From Chelydra serpentina (taxonomy: Eukaryota; Chordata; Testudines; Chelydridae), in NCBI GenBank assembly GCA_037349315.1, contig JBAIAC010000026.1:29355501-29419500 (forward strand): a stretch of DNA of 64,000 nt, written 5' to 3'. The notes under the pieces were generated by a model. The model was not told where the DNA came from and ran no database searches. It worked only from the letters and a program-made list of their open reading frames with translations. Below are positions 1 through 14,160 of this stretch, one piece after another. Made by a program: the position numbers and the translations under genes. How positions within the stretch are numbered: the first letter of the stretch is position 1; every line of letters starts with the position of its first letter.

Positions 1-59
1 TCTAGATTTTAACTTTTCTTTTATCCCCAAGTAAGATCCTGTGCATGTGATCTGTCAGA

Positions 60-272
60 CATAATTGTGTTGGCAAAAGCCCCTAGTGTAGAGTGACAAA
101 ACTTCACTTTTCTGGCATAGCTTATTTCTCTTGGGGGGCTGTAATAAGCTATACCAAGACTAAGTACAGTTTCACTGGTATAAGTTGTGTCCACACTAGG
201 AATGCTTTCCTGGTGTAGGATACTGGTATAGCTATACTGGCAAAACACTCCTAGTGTAGATCTGGCCTGTGT
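60..272. mobile_element. MITE of the 'tagtgtagac' type
   Basis: Repeated motifs CCTAGTGTAGA, TCCACACTAGGA and CTCCTAGTGTAGATCTGGCC, with an internal TACTGGTATAGCTATACTGG palindrome, mark a short non-autonomous DNA transposon. Similar ends recur elsewhere in this window (6985, 18624, 63568). Boundaries are approximate. An open frame on the minus strand here is incidental. Confidence 0.55.
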
Positions 273-333
273 GTGGGGGGGCTTGTGTGTGTGTGGCGTG
301 TGTGTGTGTATATATATGTATGTGTGTGTGGGA
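272..333. repeat. TG-rich microsatellite
   Basis: Interrupted TG/TA dinucleotide run (tgtgtgtg, tatatatatg, tgtgtgtgtg). Confidence 0.85.
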
Positions 334-1039
334 TATGATGCCATCATCCGCCTTATTAAATGAACCAATTAATGAATAAATGAGTGGTTTGCTGGCCTAT
401 AATTAAGTACTGTTCCTCCCTTTGGGCTCACTGATAAAATCTCTTTTAAGACTTGCTAAGACTTCCATTTGCTAAGGTGGAAGTTCCAACTCTTTTACAC
501 CACATCTTACAAATGAAAATTACTTGGGCAAAACTTTGAAGTCACAAAAATCCCTTTCAAACTTTTCTATAATGTATTCCCATTGGAATCCTGTGGATCC
601 CATTCATGGTTGCATGTTTCGTGCTCTTCCCTTAAGGCCACCGGCCTTTTGTATGCAATCTCTGAGTCTATTAATGTTGCTCTTTAATCATGCAGAGGGA
701 TTGTTTGCTCCCTGCCAGCCTGAGAAATGAGACTTGGATCCAAACTTGTATTTGAATTGTACTGCCTTCTGTTCTGTGTGACTAGGTTTTTCTCAAAAGC
801 CTGGCACCATAGAATCTAGTTACCTGAGGCAGCACTCATGAAACTTCTTTTAAACAGGGAGGGGATATTATTAATGTGTAGGGGGAATATATTTCTTTCC
901 TCAAGAGGTTTACACCACAGAAAGATATAATCAGAATGCAGCAGGAACACTGCTATGGTGATATATTGTATTGAAGGTAAATAACAGAAATGCATCTTTA
1001 AGCTACTTTTTAATTGTCCTTTAATTTTTTTTTCAACAG

Positions 1040-1104
1040 TCATCTTGAAGAGAAAACCCAATGGGAGCATCCTAAATCTGGAAAGAGAAAACGCATTGCA
1101 GGAG
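1040..1104 (+). CDS. WWOX: WWOX exon 2 (end of WW domain 1 and NLS)
   Basis: This 65-bp coding exon follows a pyrimidine tract ending in CAG (AG at 1038-1039) and is followed by the donor GTTTGT. It starts with the last base of a codon (human Asn36) and ends with the first base of the next Asp codon. It encodes [21 protein letters not shown] split as [11 protein letters not shown] then [10 protein letters not shown], which is nearly identical to human WWOX residues 37-57. The Trp of TQWEHP is the second signature Trp of WW domain 1, which binds PPxY ligands. GKRKR is the basic nuclear-localisation motif between the two WW domains. WWOX is an SDR-family tumour-suppressor and scaffold protein that acts in cytoplasm, mitochondria and nucleus (established knowledge). 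Exon length and phase equal human exon 2. The one notable change is Leu for human Thr38. Exon 1 lies upstream of the window. Confidence 0.96.
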
Positions 1105-3956
<2,852 letters not shown>

Positions 3957-4719
3957 TAAGTACTTGAAAATGTGGATCATGAATAAATAGGAGGGTTGAT
4001 GACACATACAAAAATTGGACCACTGTAGTGAGTTGCAATGCTATGATTCTTTAAGTTAAATACACAGAAACCAGTAAACAAAAACTTTGTATTTAAACTA
4101 ATAAATCCCCATGTTAGTAAATTGTTTCATGTAAACATAAGTATAAACTTGCAGCTCAGAATTGAGAGTGACTTAAACTTAATTCTATAACAGAATAATT
4201 GTGATATTTAATTAATTATCAATAGATTTCCAGCACCATCTCCTAGCTAAACAGAAGGCGGAAAGAATCTAGAAACAAATTATTGGTAAAATTTGGGAAA
4301 TAATAATAATGAAATGAGGAATAATGGAGTAATTCACAAGATAACTCCATATGAAGATTGGGTTCCCAAAGAGAACACCCAATGATATGTTAATATCCTC
4401 TGTTGTAAAGTCAGAAGAGGAAGAATTGTGAATTCTTCATACAGCAGATTGTGACTCTGGTAGACCAAAATTTCTGTCTCTTCCAAGTGTGGGTAGGTGA
4501 GGATGTCTCTTAGCCAGAAAAGTAATTTAAGAAATACAATAGGAACTTGATTTCGTGATCTCAGCTGAGAAAGATAATTATATGAATCAGTTTTTGTAAA
4601 GTAAAACCTGTTTCACACTTTATATATGTGACTTTGCTTATATGGACTGCCAAGCTTCTATGATTCGTTGATCCGTTTTTACAATATGGTAGTGCTCCAA
4701 ATGTGTTGGATGCTGTGAA

Positions 4720-4990
4720 AAACCAGAAGGAACAATCCCTGCCCTGGAGAGCTTACAATCTAAAAGACGGGGGGTGGAAAGAGAGGTTGAACAAGGGGCA
4801 GTGGCAGGAGGGGTGAGTTCATAGGAGCAGGGAGAGGAAACAGAGGAAGGAAGGAACACTAAGGAACATGGCTTTGAATAGACATTGGTAGAGAGGAGAA
4901 GGGAGGTGGTGTCAGTAAACAATGAATCAGCAGGGAGGGAAGAATATTTACCGTACAAACTGTAGAATCTACACAAGGAGAGCACAGGTG
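4720..4990. repeat. purine-rich stretch with L3/CR1-like tail
   Basis: The motif CCCTGCCCTGGAGAGCTTACAATCTAA at about 4738 (also seen at about 32870) belongs to an old LINE 3' tail in reverse. It is followed by about 200 bp of GGA/GAA-rich purine sequence. The minus-strand open frame here (4638-5003) is compositional. Confidence 0.5.
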
Positions 4991-5025
4991 TTGTGAAGAT
5001 CATTGATCAGAAATGAGTTGAGAAT

Positions 5026-5756
5026 GTTTTTGTCATAATGATTTTTTGACAGAAAATGCAGTTTCTGCAAAACAGAAATTTTTCATGGAGCGGGTGGTGG
5101 GTAATTTTTAAAAAATTTTTTTTGGCCAGACTTTCATTTTTTTTCTATTGGAGAGGGAAATCTAAATGAAATATTTCATTGAGGGTCAGTTCAACCCAAA
5201 ATAGAATATTTTTTGTTGAAGATTTATTGAATTGAATTTTGAATCAGTTCAATAACACATCAAATTGCATTTCTCTATCAGCAGATTGCTTTATGGGAGT
5301 TATAATTCAAGCCCCGGTCTCTCCTATGGGTTGGGCTGGACTGGGCTGAGCTCAGCTCAGCTCCCTGGAGGACTGCATCTCCAATAATCCCATGTAGATT
5401 TCAATCTGATCAAGCTCTGCTTGATGCACTATGGGAAATGTGGCCTGGCTAGGGAGCCTGGCACAGAGGGGAGAATGGGGGCCTCAGGCTTCTGAAATAC
5501 AACTCCCAAGAGTCAGTGTTACAATAGGAAAATGCAGTTTAATATTGAAGTGACTCAAAATGAAACATTTCTGTTCGCTTCAATTTCAGGAATGTTGAAA
5601 TGTTTCCATTAAAAATGTTGAAATGAAACATTTCATCTCTTCTGAATTGAAATTGTGGGAATTTCTGTTTGGGGAAAAATGTGGGCATTTCAATTGAAAT
5701 GCTGGAATTTCCTGTGGGACAGAAATTCTGAATTTCACTTGGTTCAACTGCTCAGC
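5026..5756. repeat. unclassified interspersed repeat with AAATGAAACATTTC-like motifs
   Basis: About 0.7 kb with CAGAAATTTTTCATGG near the left end and ACAGAAATTCTGAATTTC near the right, plus many internal partial palindromes (GAAATGTTTCC, GAAATGAAACATTTC). The middle is GC-richer and has GGGCTGAGCTCAGCTCAGC. Similar phrases occur at 22365-22620. It looks like a foldback DNA element, but I cannot name a family. Confidence 0.4.
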
Positions 5757-6103
5757 CAGGTTGGTTCTGCTGTTCCTGGGGAAAGGCTCTGACCAAGGAT
5801 GAAGATGCTGCTTCTGTTCCTCCTCCAGCTTATTTGGTTGGGGAGTGGTGGTGGGTACTGCTACAGTTTGAATCCAGAGGTATAGCCCTTTGAAGCATTG
5901 GCAAAGTTCTCATTAATTTCAGTGGAGTCAGTATTTTACCTCCAGGACCCAGTCACAGTGAGCGGTGGGATGGGGGGGAATGGAAAAGTCTGTGCAGCAG
6001 CATCTTACTAGCTCTCATTTGACAGAGTTAGCACACTGAAATTCACAACATATTGTAAACAGAACTTGACACTAGCAAAGCAATAAAGAGCTCACATTGG
6101 AGG

Positions 6104-6134
<31 letters not shown>
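6104..6134. repeat. (GA)n microsatellite
   Basis: About 15 uninterrupted AG units. Confidence 0.97.
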
Positions 6135-6141
<7 letters not shown>

Positions 6142-6395
6142 AATTATATAAGCAGGCACTCTCAGATAAGCCTGGCTCAGGCTGCCTCCTGCCCCGCTGC
6201 TTGTTCACAGATCACATTGGAATAAAACTGACTCAAGCACATCTCTTCCTCTTTTTGGATAACATCTCCCATTGTGCAACAAGGTGGAGCTGCCATTATT
6301 AACAAAGGGGTGGAGGTTTTGTGGAGTACTGAAATATTGCCTGAAAGAGATGTCAGCAATGGATAAATATTTCACAATTCCTTTGATCCGATGAA

Positions 6396-6600
6396 GGTGT
6401 GGTTAAAGCACTGGAATTGGAGCCAAGTGTGATCTGGGTTTAGTTGCAGCCCCTCCACAGACTAAACTTCTGTTCCCCCCCCACCCCTCTGTGAACTGGG
6501 TATCATAATCCTTGTACACTTTATATAGGTATTGTGAAGCTTAATTTGTTAACGTTTTGTGAAGTGCCTTGACCTTTTCAAATAGAGATGAGGATGAGGA
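6396..6600 (+). mobile_element. MIR-type (CORE) SINE, decayed
   Basis: A head GGTTAAAGCACTGGAATTGG and a body ending CTCTGTGAACTGGGTATCAT, then ATTGTGAAGCTTAATTTGTT and GTGAAGTGCC, follow the order of MIR-type SINEs. It is old and diverged. Confidence 0.6.
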
Positions 6601-6984
6601 TAATTTTGCACTTAGAAATGCTAAATAATATTACACTTACACGTCACTTAAAAACAAGGAAAACATTTTGGAATGACTTGCTGTGAAGTGTATATTGCAG
6701 ACAGCCAGCATAAATGAGATGGTGAGAAGTGGGAAGTAGCCTAAGTGATCCTATATTGGAATTAGTAGGCACTTGACTATTTAGTTTCTATTGTTTGATC
6801 TTAAAGGCCACCAACTTGCAGTAGTAAAGGGAAAGCTAGATTTCATTTCAGCCAAAAGATGCATGAGAAGCATTTGAGCATTGAAAACGGAGTTCTCTCT
6901 TTCCTCTGGTCTGTAGTAAAGCGTAGCCCTATAGCTTTCATAAGATTGAACTGTTTGTGAATGGCAATTAGCAATGGGAGACTG

Positions 6985-7255
6985 CTGGTCTACACTGGGA
7001 ACTTATATTGGCATAGCTATGTCTCTTAGGAGTGTGAAATATGCACACTCCTGCAAGATGTAGCTATATTGACTTAACCCTCGGTGTAGGCAGCGCTAGG
7101 TTGATGGAAGAATAATTTTTTTGACCTAGCTACTGCCTCTCGGGGAGATGGATTGCCCAAGGTGACGCGAGAACCCTGCCCGTTTTGTGGAGGTAGTGTC
7201 TATGCTGAACACTATTGCAGCACAGCTGTAGCATTGTTTCAAGTATAGACAAGCC
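6985..7255. mobile_element. MITE, ~270 bp
   Basis: The left end TGGTCTACACTGGGAACTT and the right end CAAGTATAGACAAGCC are imperfect inverted repeats. The internal text (GGCATAGCTATGTC, TAGGTTGATGGAAGAAT) recurs at 18624-18847 and 63568-63840, so this is one dispersed family with at least three copies here. It ends about 200 bp before exon 4. Confidence 0.75.
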
Positions 7256-7457
7256 ATAACTCTTAAAGGTATTTGTCCCTGAGGTTAAAAAGGAGAGAAC
7301 AAGTCACATGTTCTCTTAGTAACATTCTTGGTATTATTAAGACCTGCTTTTTGTAGAAAATTGACAACACTTCAGTGTTTCCCTCGTGCTTGCAACCTTA
7401 CTCCACAGCATAGAAGAAACAAAAATTAGTTTGAAATCTTGTTTTTGATTTTTACAG

Positions 7458-7636
7458 CCATATAAACAAAAGGACTACATACCTTGACCCCAGACTGGCA
7501 TTTACAGTTGAAGATAATCCAATGAAGTCTACTACTAGACAGCGATATGATGGAAACAGTACTGCAATGGAAATCCTTCAGGGTCGTGATTTGAGTGAAA
7601 AAGTGGTTATAATCACTGGAGCGAATTCAGGAATAG
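7458..7636 (+). CDS. WWOX: WWOX exon 4 (end of WW domain 2, linker, Rossmann glycine motif)
   Basis: This 179-bp exon has acceptor TTTTTACAG and donor GTAGGT. It opens with (D)[15 protein letters not shown], the second half of WW domain 2. Here Tyr stands where most WW domains have the second Trp, as in human WWOX. A linker ([20 protein letters not shown]) follows, then the first beta strand [12 protein letters not shown] and one base of Gly. TGANSGIG is the dinucleotide-binding TGxxxGxG motif of classical SDR enzymes. Length and phase equal human exon 4. The frame is open with no stop or frameshift, so the copy looks functional. Confidence 0.98.
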
Positions 7637-9125
7637 GTAGGTCAATGTGACGCTTAAGTGAGTAAAATATTATGGTTCATCTACTTGCAAGTAGTTTTGA
7701 CTTAACGTTGGTTAGGTATATTTAAAAATGTATATTCATCCTTTAGTTCTGGATTGGATTCACATCAGTTATTACTAAGATTAAGGTGCTTGGAGAATTA
7801 GTGCTCCCAAATCATCCTGATCATTCATCTTCTACAGTAGTTTGTTGTATGATGGCAGTGGAATAGGTATAGACAGTGTATAGTTAAGGCATTTTTTTAA
7901 GTTACTGATCAGGTTTTTTTTACAAATAATAATTTTTGATGAAGTTTAAGAAGGGCTTAATTACTTTTCTCTCAGAAGAGGATCCCATAGACCTCAGTCA
8001 TTTTCCCCCCTCTCCCCCAGCCACTGCCTTGGTTTGAGTCGTTGCCACTGTGATTGTAGTACAAGTAAACTGTACAGGATAGCTCTTCTGTTTCTACTGT
8101 TAAATTTTTTGGAGGAGCTGAAGTTGCTAAGACACAGTTAGATGGGGACTAGGTATTAAACTTGATTCTCTTGCAGGCCAGTGCAGATAATCCACTGAGC
8201 CCTCCAAAATTGTAATTAAAATTTAAATTGCTGTTTGTCCTTTTTTGTGGTCTACATTTTGAGTTGTAGTGGCACTACAACTGCAGTGGAAATATCCTTA
8301 TGCAAGTTATAGCTATTCTTTAAAAACAGAAGCAGATTAAATCAAAAAAATATTTCAAAGATGGGGACCCATGGCCAGCTTGCAACTCTCTCGAACAATG
8401 AAAGGATTTTTGGACCAAGTGTCAGTCTGAATTTCCTTGGTGCAGTTCACCCTTAAATTATTTGAAAGGCAACATTCTCTGAAATAGTATTTGCAAGCTA
8501 AAACAGGCTCTCCGCACGTATCTTGGTTAAATCTGTTTTGGGAGGATTTTATATCGTTGACTGAGTAACTTTAAATTTATGTAAACATTACCAGAGCTTG
8601 GCATACTACTTTAGATTGGCATTACTGTAAATGAAGCAAATTTGCTTATATAATTAATAACTAAATTTGTTTAATCAAATGTGCACATTTAAAAGTATGT
8701 AAAATTTGGGGTGTAAATCAATCAAAGCTTCTCCTGCCCTCCTTTAGAGTTTTTTAATTGAGTCAATTGCTAAGAATCTGAGACTATGTAGCTCAGAAAT
8801 AACATAGCTCTTCTCTCTCTTAACCTTGAACCAGGTGAGGTTAGTTTTATCATGTGAACCTGTTGAGTGAAACAGTGTTCCACGCTTGTATAGAGATACT
8901 GGAGTCAGAGTTTGACATCTCATCCAGATTTGTGATGCTTGTGAAAGGTAACTGTTGTCTTAAAAGGATGTCTGGATTTGTATTGTGGTTTCCCCACCCA
9001 ATTTGCAGTTCTGGGTGGTCATAGCTAAATACATGCACCTGGGGACTAAGTGCTTGCTGCCAAAGGCTACTATGTACTGAGAGCTGCAACATGTTAACCG
9101 ATCAAGCTAACAGGAAACTACTTTA

Positions 9126-9345
9126 GAACCCTGTTTATCTGACCCTCAGTTATCTGGTTCTCTCCGTTATCTGGTTCTCCGTATTAACTGAACAACCAGC
9201 ACGCACAGGTCCAGAAGTAGGCGATCTCTCCTTTGGCTGCTAGATGGCGCTGCAGCCTTGCATTTGTCCATTCTCTGCATTATCCGAATTTTTGATTATC
9301 CGATCTGGCCCTGGTCCCAATTAGATGGATAAATGGGTTTTGCTG
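9126..9345. mobile_element. pogo/Tigger-like non-autonomous element
   Basis: TA dinucleotides flank imperfect inverted ends: GAACCCTGTTTATCTGACC on the left, and AAACCCATTTATCC as the reverse complement of the right. Internal repeats of GTTATCTGG and TTATCCG are typical of pogo-type ends. About 220 bp; exact ends uncertain. Confidence 0.55.
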
Positions 9346-9508
9346 TATATTAAGAGGAGAATAGAAGCATAAGTGGGTGTGTGAGACTAGGCAGGAAGTA
9401 TTGCTGGCTATGTGGACTGTTGTTTGATAATCTGAGTATTTTGTTTTGTGGTTTGCTCATTTTTATTTTGAGCATTTTCCTCATCATGGGAAATAGCCAA
9501 ATAAATAA

Positions 9509-9804
9509 GGGTACGTCTATACTTACGCGTCCGGTCGGAGGCGCGGGATCAATGTTCTGGGTTCGATTTATCGCGTCTTGTCTAGACGCGATAAATCGAA
9601 CCAGGAAGTGCTCCGCCGTCAACGCTGGTAATCCAGCTCGACGAACTGAGTAGGCGGAGTCGACGGGGGAGCCTGCGCGCCGCGTGTGGACCCCGGGTAA
9701 GTGCTTTTTCATTCGAACTAAGATAGTTCGACTTCAGCTACGTTATTCACGTAGCTGAAATCGCGTATCTTAGTTCGAATTTCGGGGCTAGTGTAGACCA
9801 GCCC
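9509..9804. mobile_element. PIF/Harbinger-like MITE, copy A
   Basis: The inverted ends GGGTACGTCTATACTT and AGTGTAGACCAGCCC are flanked on both sides by TAA (9506-9508 and 9805-9807). That is the 3-bp target duplication typical of PIF/Harbinger. Inside are two strong palindromes: GGTTCGATTTATCGCGTCT with its inverse (9557-9601), and ATTCGAACTAAGAT with its inverse (9712-9780). A second copy lies at 53890-54143. CpG content is high for an intron, which suggests limited age. Open frames on both strands are shadows of the palindromes. Confidence 0.8.
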
Positions 9805-10519
9805 TAAGGCTCCCTGTCTGACTGGAACATTTGTAGTAGTAATTACAAAAGTGCATCTGAAAAGGCTGCACAGAATAATTGGCATTCAGCACTCTCTCAC
9901 CCTCATAGCGCAGACTACTCAGTAACTCGATTGTACCTGGATGATTAAGATCCCATGGTTGACCTGATCCTTAGCCACCGCTCTGTTTATTTTAAAGCAG
10001 CGGTCCGGACAGTGCAACAAATGTGTGGCATTAGTGGAGTGAACTAAACATTGGGCCTGTGCTGCTTCAAATTGTGAGGATGTAAGGTTCAGAAAACCCG
10101 AAGTCCATACGTTTTTCTCAGTTGAACTTATATCATACGCGAAGACATGGCTTATGAGCCTCAAATTTCTCAGGTGCCGTAATGTCTTTGATATCACTGC
10201 AGGTTTCATCTCTGCATCCAGCACCAGTTACCAACTGCCAGAGAGCAAGATGTTTCAAGGGTGAGGCCGTTGGGACTGGGTACAGGGGGATCAAGTAGAG
10301 GCCTGTGCTGTTTGGGCACCCTGAGTTGTCCTGATTTTGTGAGGCCTAAGCGTGAGGCTTGCTTTCTCCTTCACTGCTTAGTGTGAAGGGGAGCTCTCTT
10401 GCTTTGCTTCCATAGACCGTGGCTGCTAATGTTCTTGTCCAGGCCATTTGGATGTACCTTGTAAGTCTTGAAGATCTGTTGAGATGGGGCTATCTAGAAG
10501 ATTGAGATAGGACTAGAAA

Positions 10520-10690
10520 TCATTAAACACTGAATTCTAGTCCCAGTTCAGCCACTGTAATGCTGTGTGGCCTTGGGTAAGTAACTTGTCCTCCATATGC
10601 ATCAGGGATAGTGCTTCCCTACCTCACAGGAGTGTTCTGAGGATTAGTTAGTTGTTGTATAATGCTCTGAAAATCAAGTACTCTGTTCTG
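10520..10690 (+). mobile_element. MIR-type SINE
   Basis: TTCAGCCACTGTAATGCTGTG then TGGCCTTGGGTAAGTAACTTG, then CCTACCTCACAGGAGTGTTCTGAGGATTA, match the MIR core and tail order. Moderately decayed. Confidence 0.7.
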
Positions 10691-11651
10691 TGTTTTTTAG
10701 TGTGATTGGATGTTCTGGAGGAAAATGCTGCTGTGTTCCACTAGCTAAAAGGTGATTACAAGAAAATCTTGTTCTGCCTTGGCAGTTTGAAATTTCCCAA
10801 GGTCAGAAGCACTTGAATGTTTAAAAAATAAAATAAAAATAAAAATCAAATATTAAGGCATCTCATTATCAAAATCAGTTTGCAACATACTTTAAAGACT
10901 GATTTGACAGTCTCCGTAAATTGAGTTTTTGCACCTCATGGGTGGGGAACTTTGTTTATTTCAATATGGCTGGCAGTTAGCTCCAAAAGGCCAAACATAT
11001 ATTTTAAACACATTACACTGTTTCTTTTTGCTCAAAAGTAACAATCTTTTGAACTTTTACGTTAATGAGTTGAGCAAAAAAGATGGAGTTCAAACAAATC
11101 CAAAAACGCATTTAAAAAAACCCCCAAACAACCCAGAGTAAAAACCTTCTTTCATTCACCAACACACATCAGTTGATTATGCTAAAGGTAAAAACCCCAA
11201 AATGTTCTTGGGCTGATATTTCTAATAATTTATCAATAGGTATAATACATGGACGTTTATGCAGGTTACAAAATAAAATTCTAGTAATTACTAATCCTGA
11301 TTTAGTAAATGCATGTCAAAAAATCACTTTGATATATAATAATATAATTTCATATAATTTTGTATAATGTCACTGAGGTGTAAGGGAGGAAAAAACAAAG
11401 ATACAGTGTGTAAAAACAAAATGACTTCTGGGGTCTTAAGCATATTAAAGGTACAACTTCTGTGTTCTGACTGTGATGGGAACATTGAGGAAGGTCAGAT
11501 AATTCAGGGAATTGTCACTATAATTCATAGACTCCAGGGAATGCAATCCCTTTCTGGACAAGAGTTTCAGATTATCTAGGTTTGAAAAACTTGGTTATAG
11601 TATCCCAGTAAAAGCTGGAACTCCACCTCAAGGTGAGCGACAAACCGTTCT

Positions 11652-11721
11652 GGTGAAATCCATACTTCATTAGAGTCAATGGGAGTTTTGCCATTGACTT
11701 CGAAGGGGCCAAGATTTCACC
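11652..11721. repeat. short palindrome family 1, copy 1
   Basis: About 70 bp beginning GGTGAAATCC and ending AGATTTCACC, with AGTCAATGGGAGTTTTGCC in the loop. The same layout recurs at 11941, 23918, 39060 and 41435. Confidence 0.75.
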
Positions 11722-11940
11722 TTTAGTCTAGGTTTATGCACAGTTGGGCCCCAAAAGCTAAGCAACTAACTCTGTGTGAGGGCAATTAAATAAGTTGCCT
11801 GTTTTTCACAGGGACAAAGTTTCTACGGAGGCCACTAAGAGTTGTAGGTGCTGCTCACCTGTGAAAGTTGAGCCGCTTATTTAGTTACCCAAGTATTGAT
11901 TTTTGTGCTCAACCTTAGGATCTCATGTTGGGAAATATTG

Positions 11941-12009
11941 GGTGAAATCTTGGCTCCATCAAAGTCCTTGGCAAAACTCCCATTGATTTTAACAGGACAA
12001 AGATTTCAC
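11941..12009. repeat. short palindrome family 1, copy 2
   Basis: Begins GGTGAAATCTTGGCTCC, centre GGCAAAACTCCCATTG, ends AAAGATTTCAC. Lies only 220 bp from copy 1, with the central segment in the opposite direction. Confidence 0.75.
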
Positions 12010-12401
12010 TTATTGTCTTTGACTTTTGTGCTCATCTGTAAAATGGGAAAAAATATATTTACTACAAGAAGTCTGTTGTGAAGATTACAGAACACTTGTG
12101 TAGTTTTTAAAGTGATGTTCCTTATTTTACTTGATGTAAACTGATGTACAGTTCAACAGTTTATGGCTGTACTACTAACTGTAGAAGTGGTGGTAGATTT
12201 TCTGCTACCCTTTCGGTATATCCAACTCTCAAACAAATTATTTCTCCATCCCATCAGATATTTCCTTTAACTTCTATCTTCTTATTTAAAGCTAACAATT
12301 AATCTATTGCAGGTTCCGTTATGAGGAAAACTTGTTAACAAGAGTATGGAATTCAAGTTCAGATTTCTTGGTTATCTAATGGCTGCTTTCCTATATCTTT
12401 T

Positions 12402-12418
12402 GTTGTTGTTGTTGTTGC
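12402..12418. repeat. (TTG)n microsatellite
   Basis: Six TTG-type units in a row. Confidence 0.9.
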
Positions 12419-12886
12419 TACTTAGTCTTAGTCATAAAACATTTTCAAGAAATAATTCCTCTGCCCCCCCAGAGGTGTGTTTAGGATATACAATGAATAA
12501 GTGAAAAGATGTAAAACTTGCAATGAAAAGAATTTACTAAATATATCCACTAGTTGCTTGAAAAGTTAACTCAGCTTTTCTAAAATACCTAGATTTTATC
12601 AGGGAGTGAATACTTACCAACTTCTTTAAAATTAAAGCTGGTGTTTATGTTGTGACGATGGTAAATATCAAACTTTTTTCTTTCTTTAATTTTACAGATC
12701 TCTTCTAGCCATGTGATAAACATTCTTTAGATCTTGATTAGTTTTAGCCAGGGTTGAATTTTCATGTTCTAAACATTGGGTCAGAAAAATGTTAATTATT
12801 TGAGTGCTGCAGCACTATGTTATGATTAATTTTAACTTCAGCCATGAATGGTCTTGTAATGTTAACCAATCTATTTTCAGATACAG

Positions 12887-12999
12887 ACCCTGTTCCTGCA
12901 AAGACTTACCCACACACAAAGTAGTTCTTTTAAAGTCAATGAGACTACTTGCAATACATGGTTAATGCATAGTTAAGTTTTTGCAGGACTGGAACCCTA
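12887..12999. repeat. short palindrome family 2, copy 1
   Basis: Arms CTGTTCCTGCAAAGACTTA and TAAGTTTTTGCAGGACTGGAA are inverted repeats. The centre AGTAGTTCTTTTAAAGTCAA with TGAGACTACTT is also self-complementary. A related, more decayed copy is at 47966-48086. Confidence 0.7.
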
Positions 13000-14065
13000 G
13001 TTTGGTTACAAAGAAAGAGTCGTTTAGTTTGTATCGTGCATACAAATAAAAATAATTCCTTATTTTTTTTTGTTTTTTCCACTAGAGGGCTGTATTGTCC
13101 TTTGAAAATATTAAACAAAAGAGAGCTTTTATATTTTTTGCCTTCTCTGTGGTTTTTTGTTACTTTTGAATTTTTGTAATGTATATTATGTTTTTAATTA
13201 TCAGCGTTTAAGTTCAAAGTGTGTTCGCTGTTTCATTGAGTTCTAGTCTATAAGAAGATACAGTATTTTCAACTTTGTTTGCAATCAGTTCTGCCAAATT
13301 ACACAATGTCCATATATTTAGTGGTATTTGTTTTTAATATCAGGGAGACAATGGTGTGGTTTATATATCTGTGGGAAGCTGAATTACACAAATATTACTA
13401 TACATTTTAAGGCTCATCTAAGGCTACACTAAATGACCTTGAAACTACATGTACCTCAGCTTCATTTTTTTTTTTTACAGTACACATTGGTTACCTAATC
13501 TATTGTGAGTATTAGACTATGTAAGAACAGTAAAATATAAATGACACAGTACTACTTACGCTGTTTTACTGGCATATTGTAGAGGGACAAAATGTGTGTC
13601 TTTTTGTGCTGGTGCAGACTTCGGAAAACATTTTTGTTTTTTAAAAGCCATCTTATGAGATTGTTGTTTTAATTACAAAGTTTCATTTTTTCTCTTTACA
13701 AAACCATCATGCACAGAATCTTTTTGTATTCAAAGAATGAGAAATAGTCCTATTTTGGTTATATCAAGGTCATAAGCAATCTATTAATTACATATCTTAG
13801 GGGATGCCCAGATCAAACACAGAGGTGACCTCAGAAAATTAAAAGCATTCTTGGCTTTGTGCAGCTTACTTTTTTAACCAAATGCTGAAAAAATTCCAAA
13901 AACTCGGGCTGAACATGAACTGTCCATGCTGCATTTTCTTAACTCTTGAGTTACAAAGCCTTTTTTCAGTCCATTAGCTTAGTTGATCTGCAAACATTTC
14001 CACTATATCAAAACCAGTGACTGTGTATTAACACTTTTGTTAAATAGAGTATTATCTTGTATTGC

Positions 14066-14160
14066 AGACCCCTAGAGACCCCAGTCAGGAGGTCCTACTC
14101 TACTAGGCACTGTAAAAGCATATGAGAGCTTTCATTCTCCACAGACTTGTAGTGTAAAAA
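14066..14160 (-). repeat. old LINE 3' tail fragment (L3/CR1-like)
   Basis: GACCCCAGTCAGGAGGTCCTACTCTACTAGGCACTGTA matches the reversed tail seen more clearly at 32760-32900. Decayed. Confidence 0.5.

Larger units (their letters stand above)
1..1039 (+). other. WWOX: WWOX intron 1, 3' end
   Basis: Intron tail leading to the exon 2 acceptor. Bases 60-272 hold a MITE and 272-333 a TG-rich microsatellite; both are listed separately. Nothing recognisable was seen from 334 to about 1000 apart from AT-rich unique sequence. The final 25 bases form the polypyrimidine tract. Confidence 0.85.
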
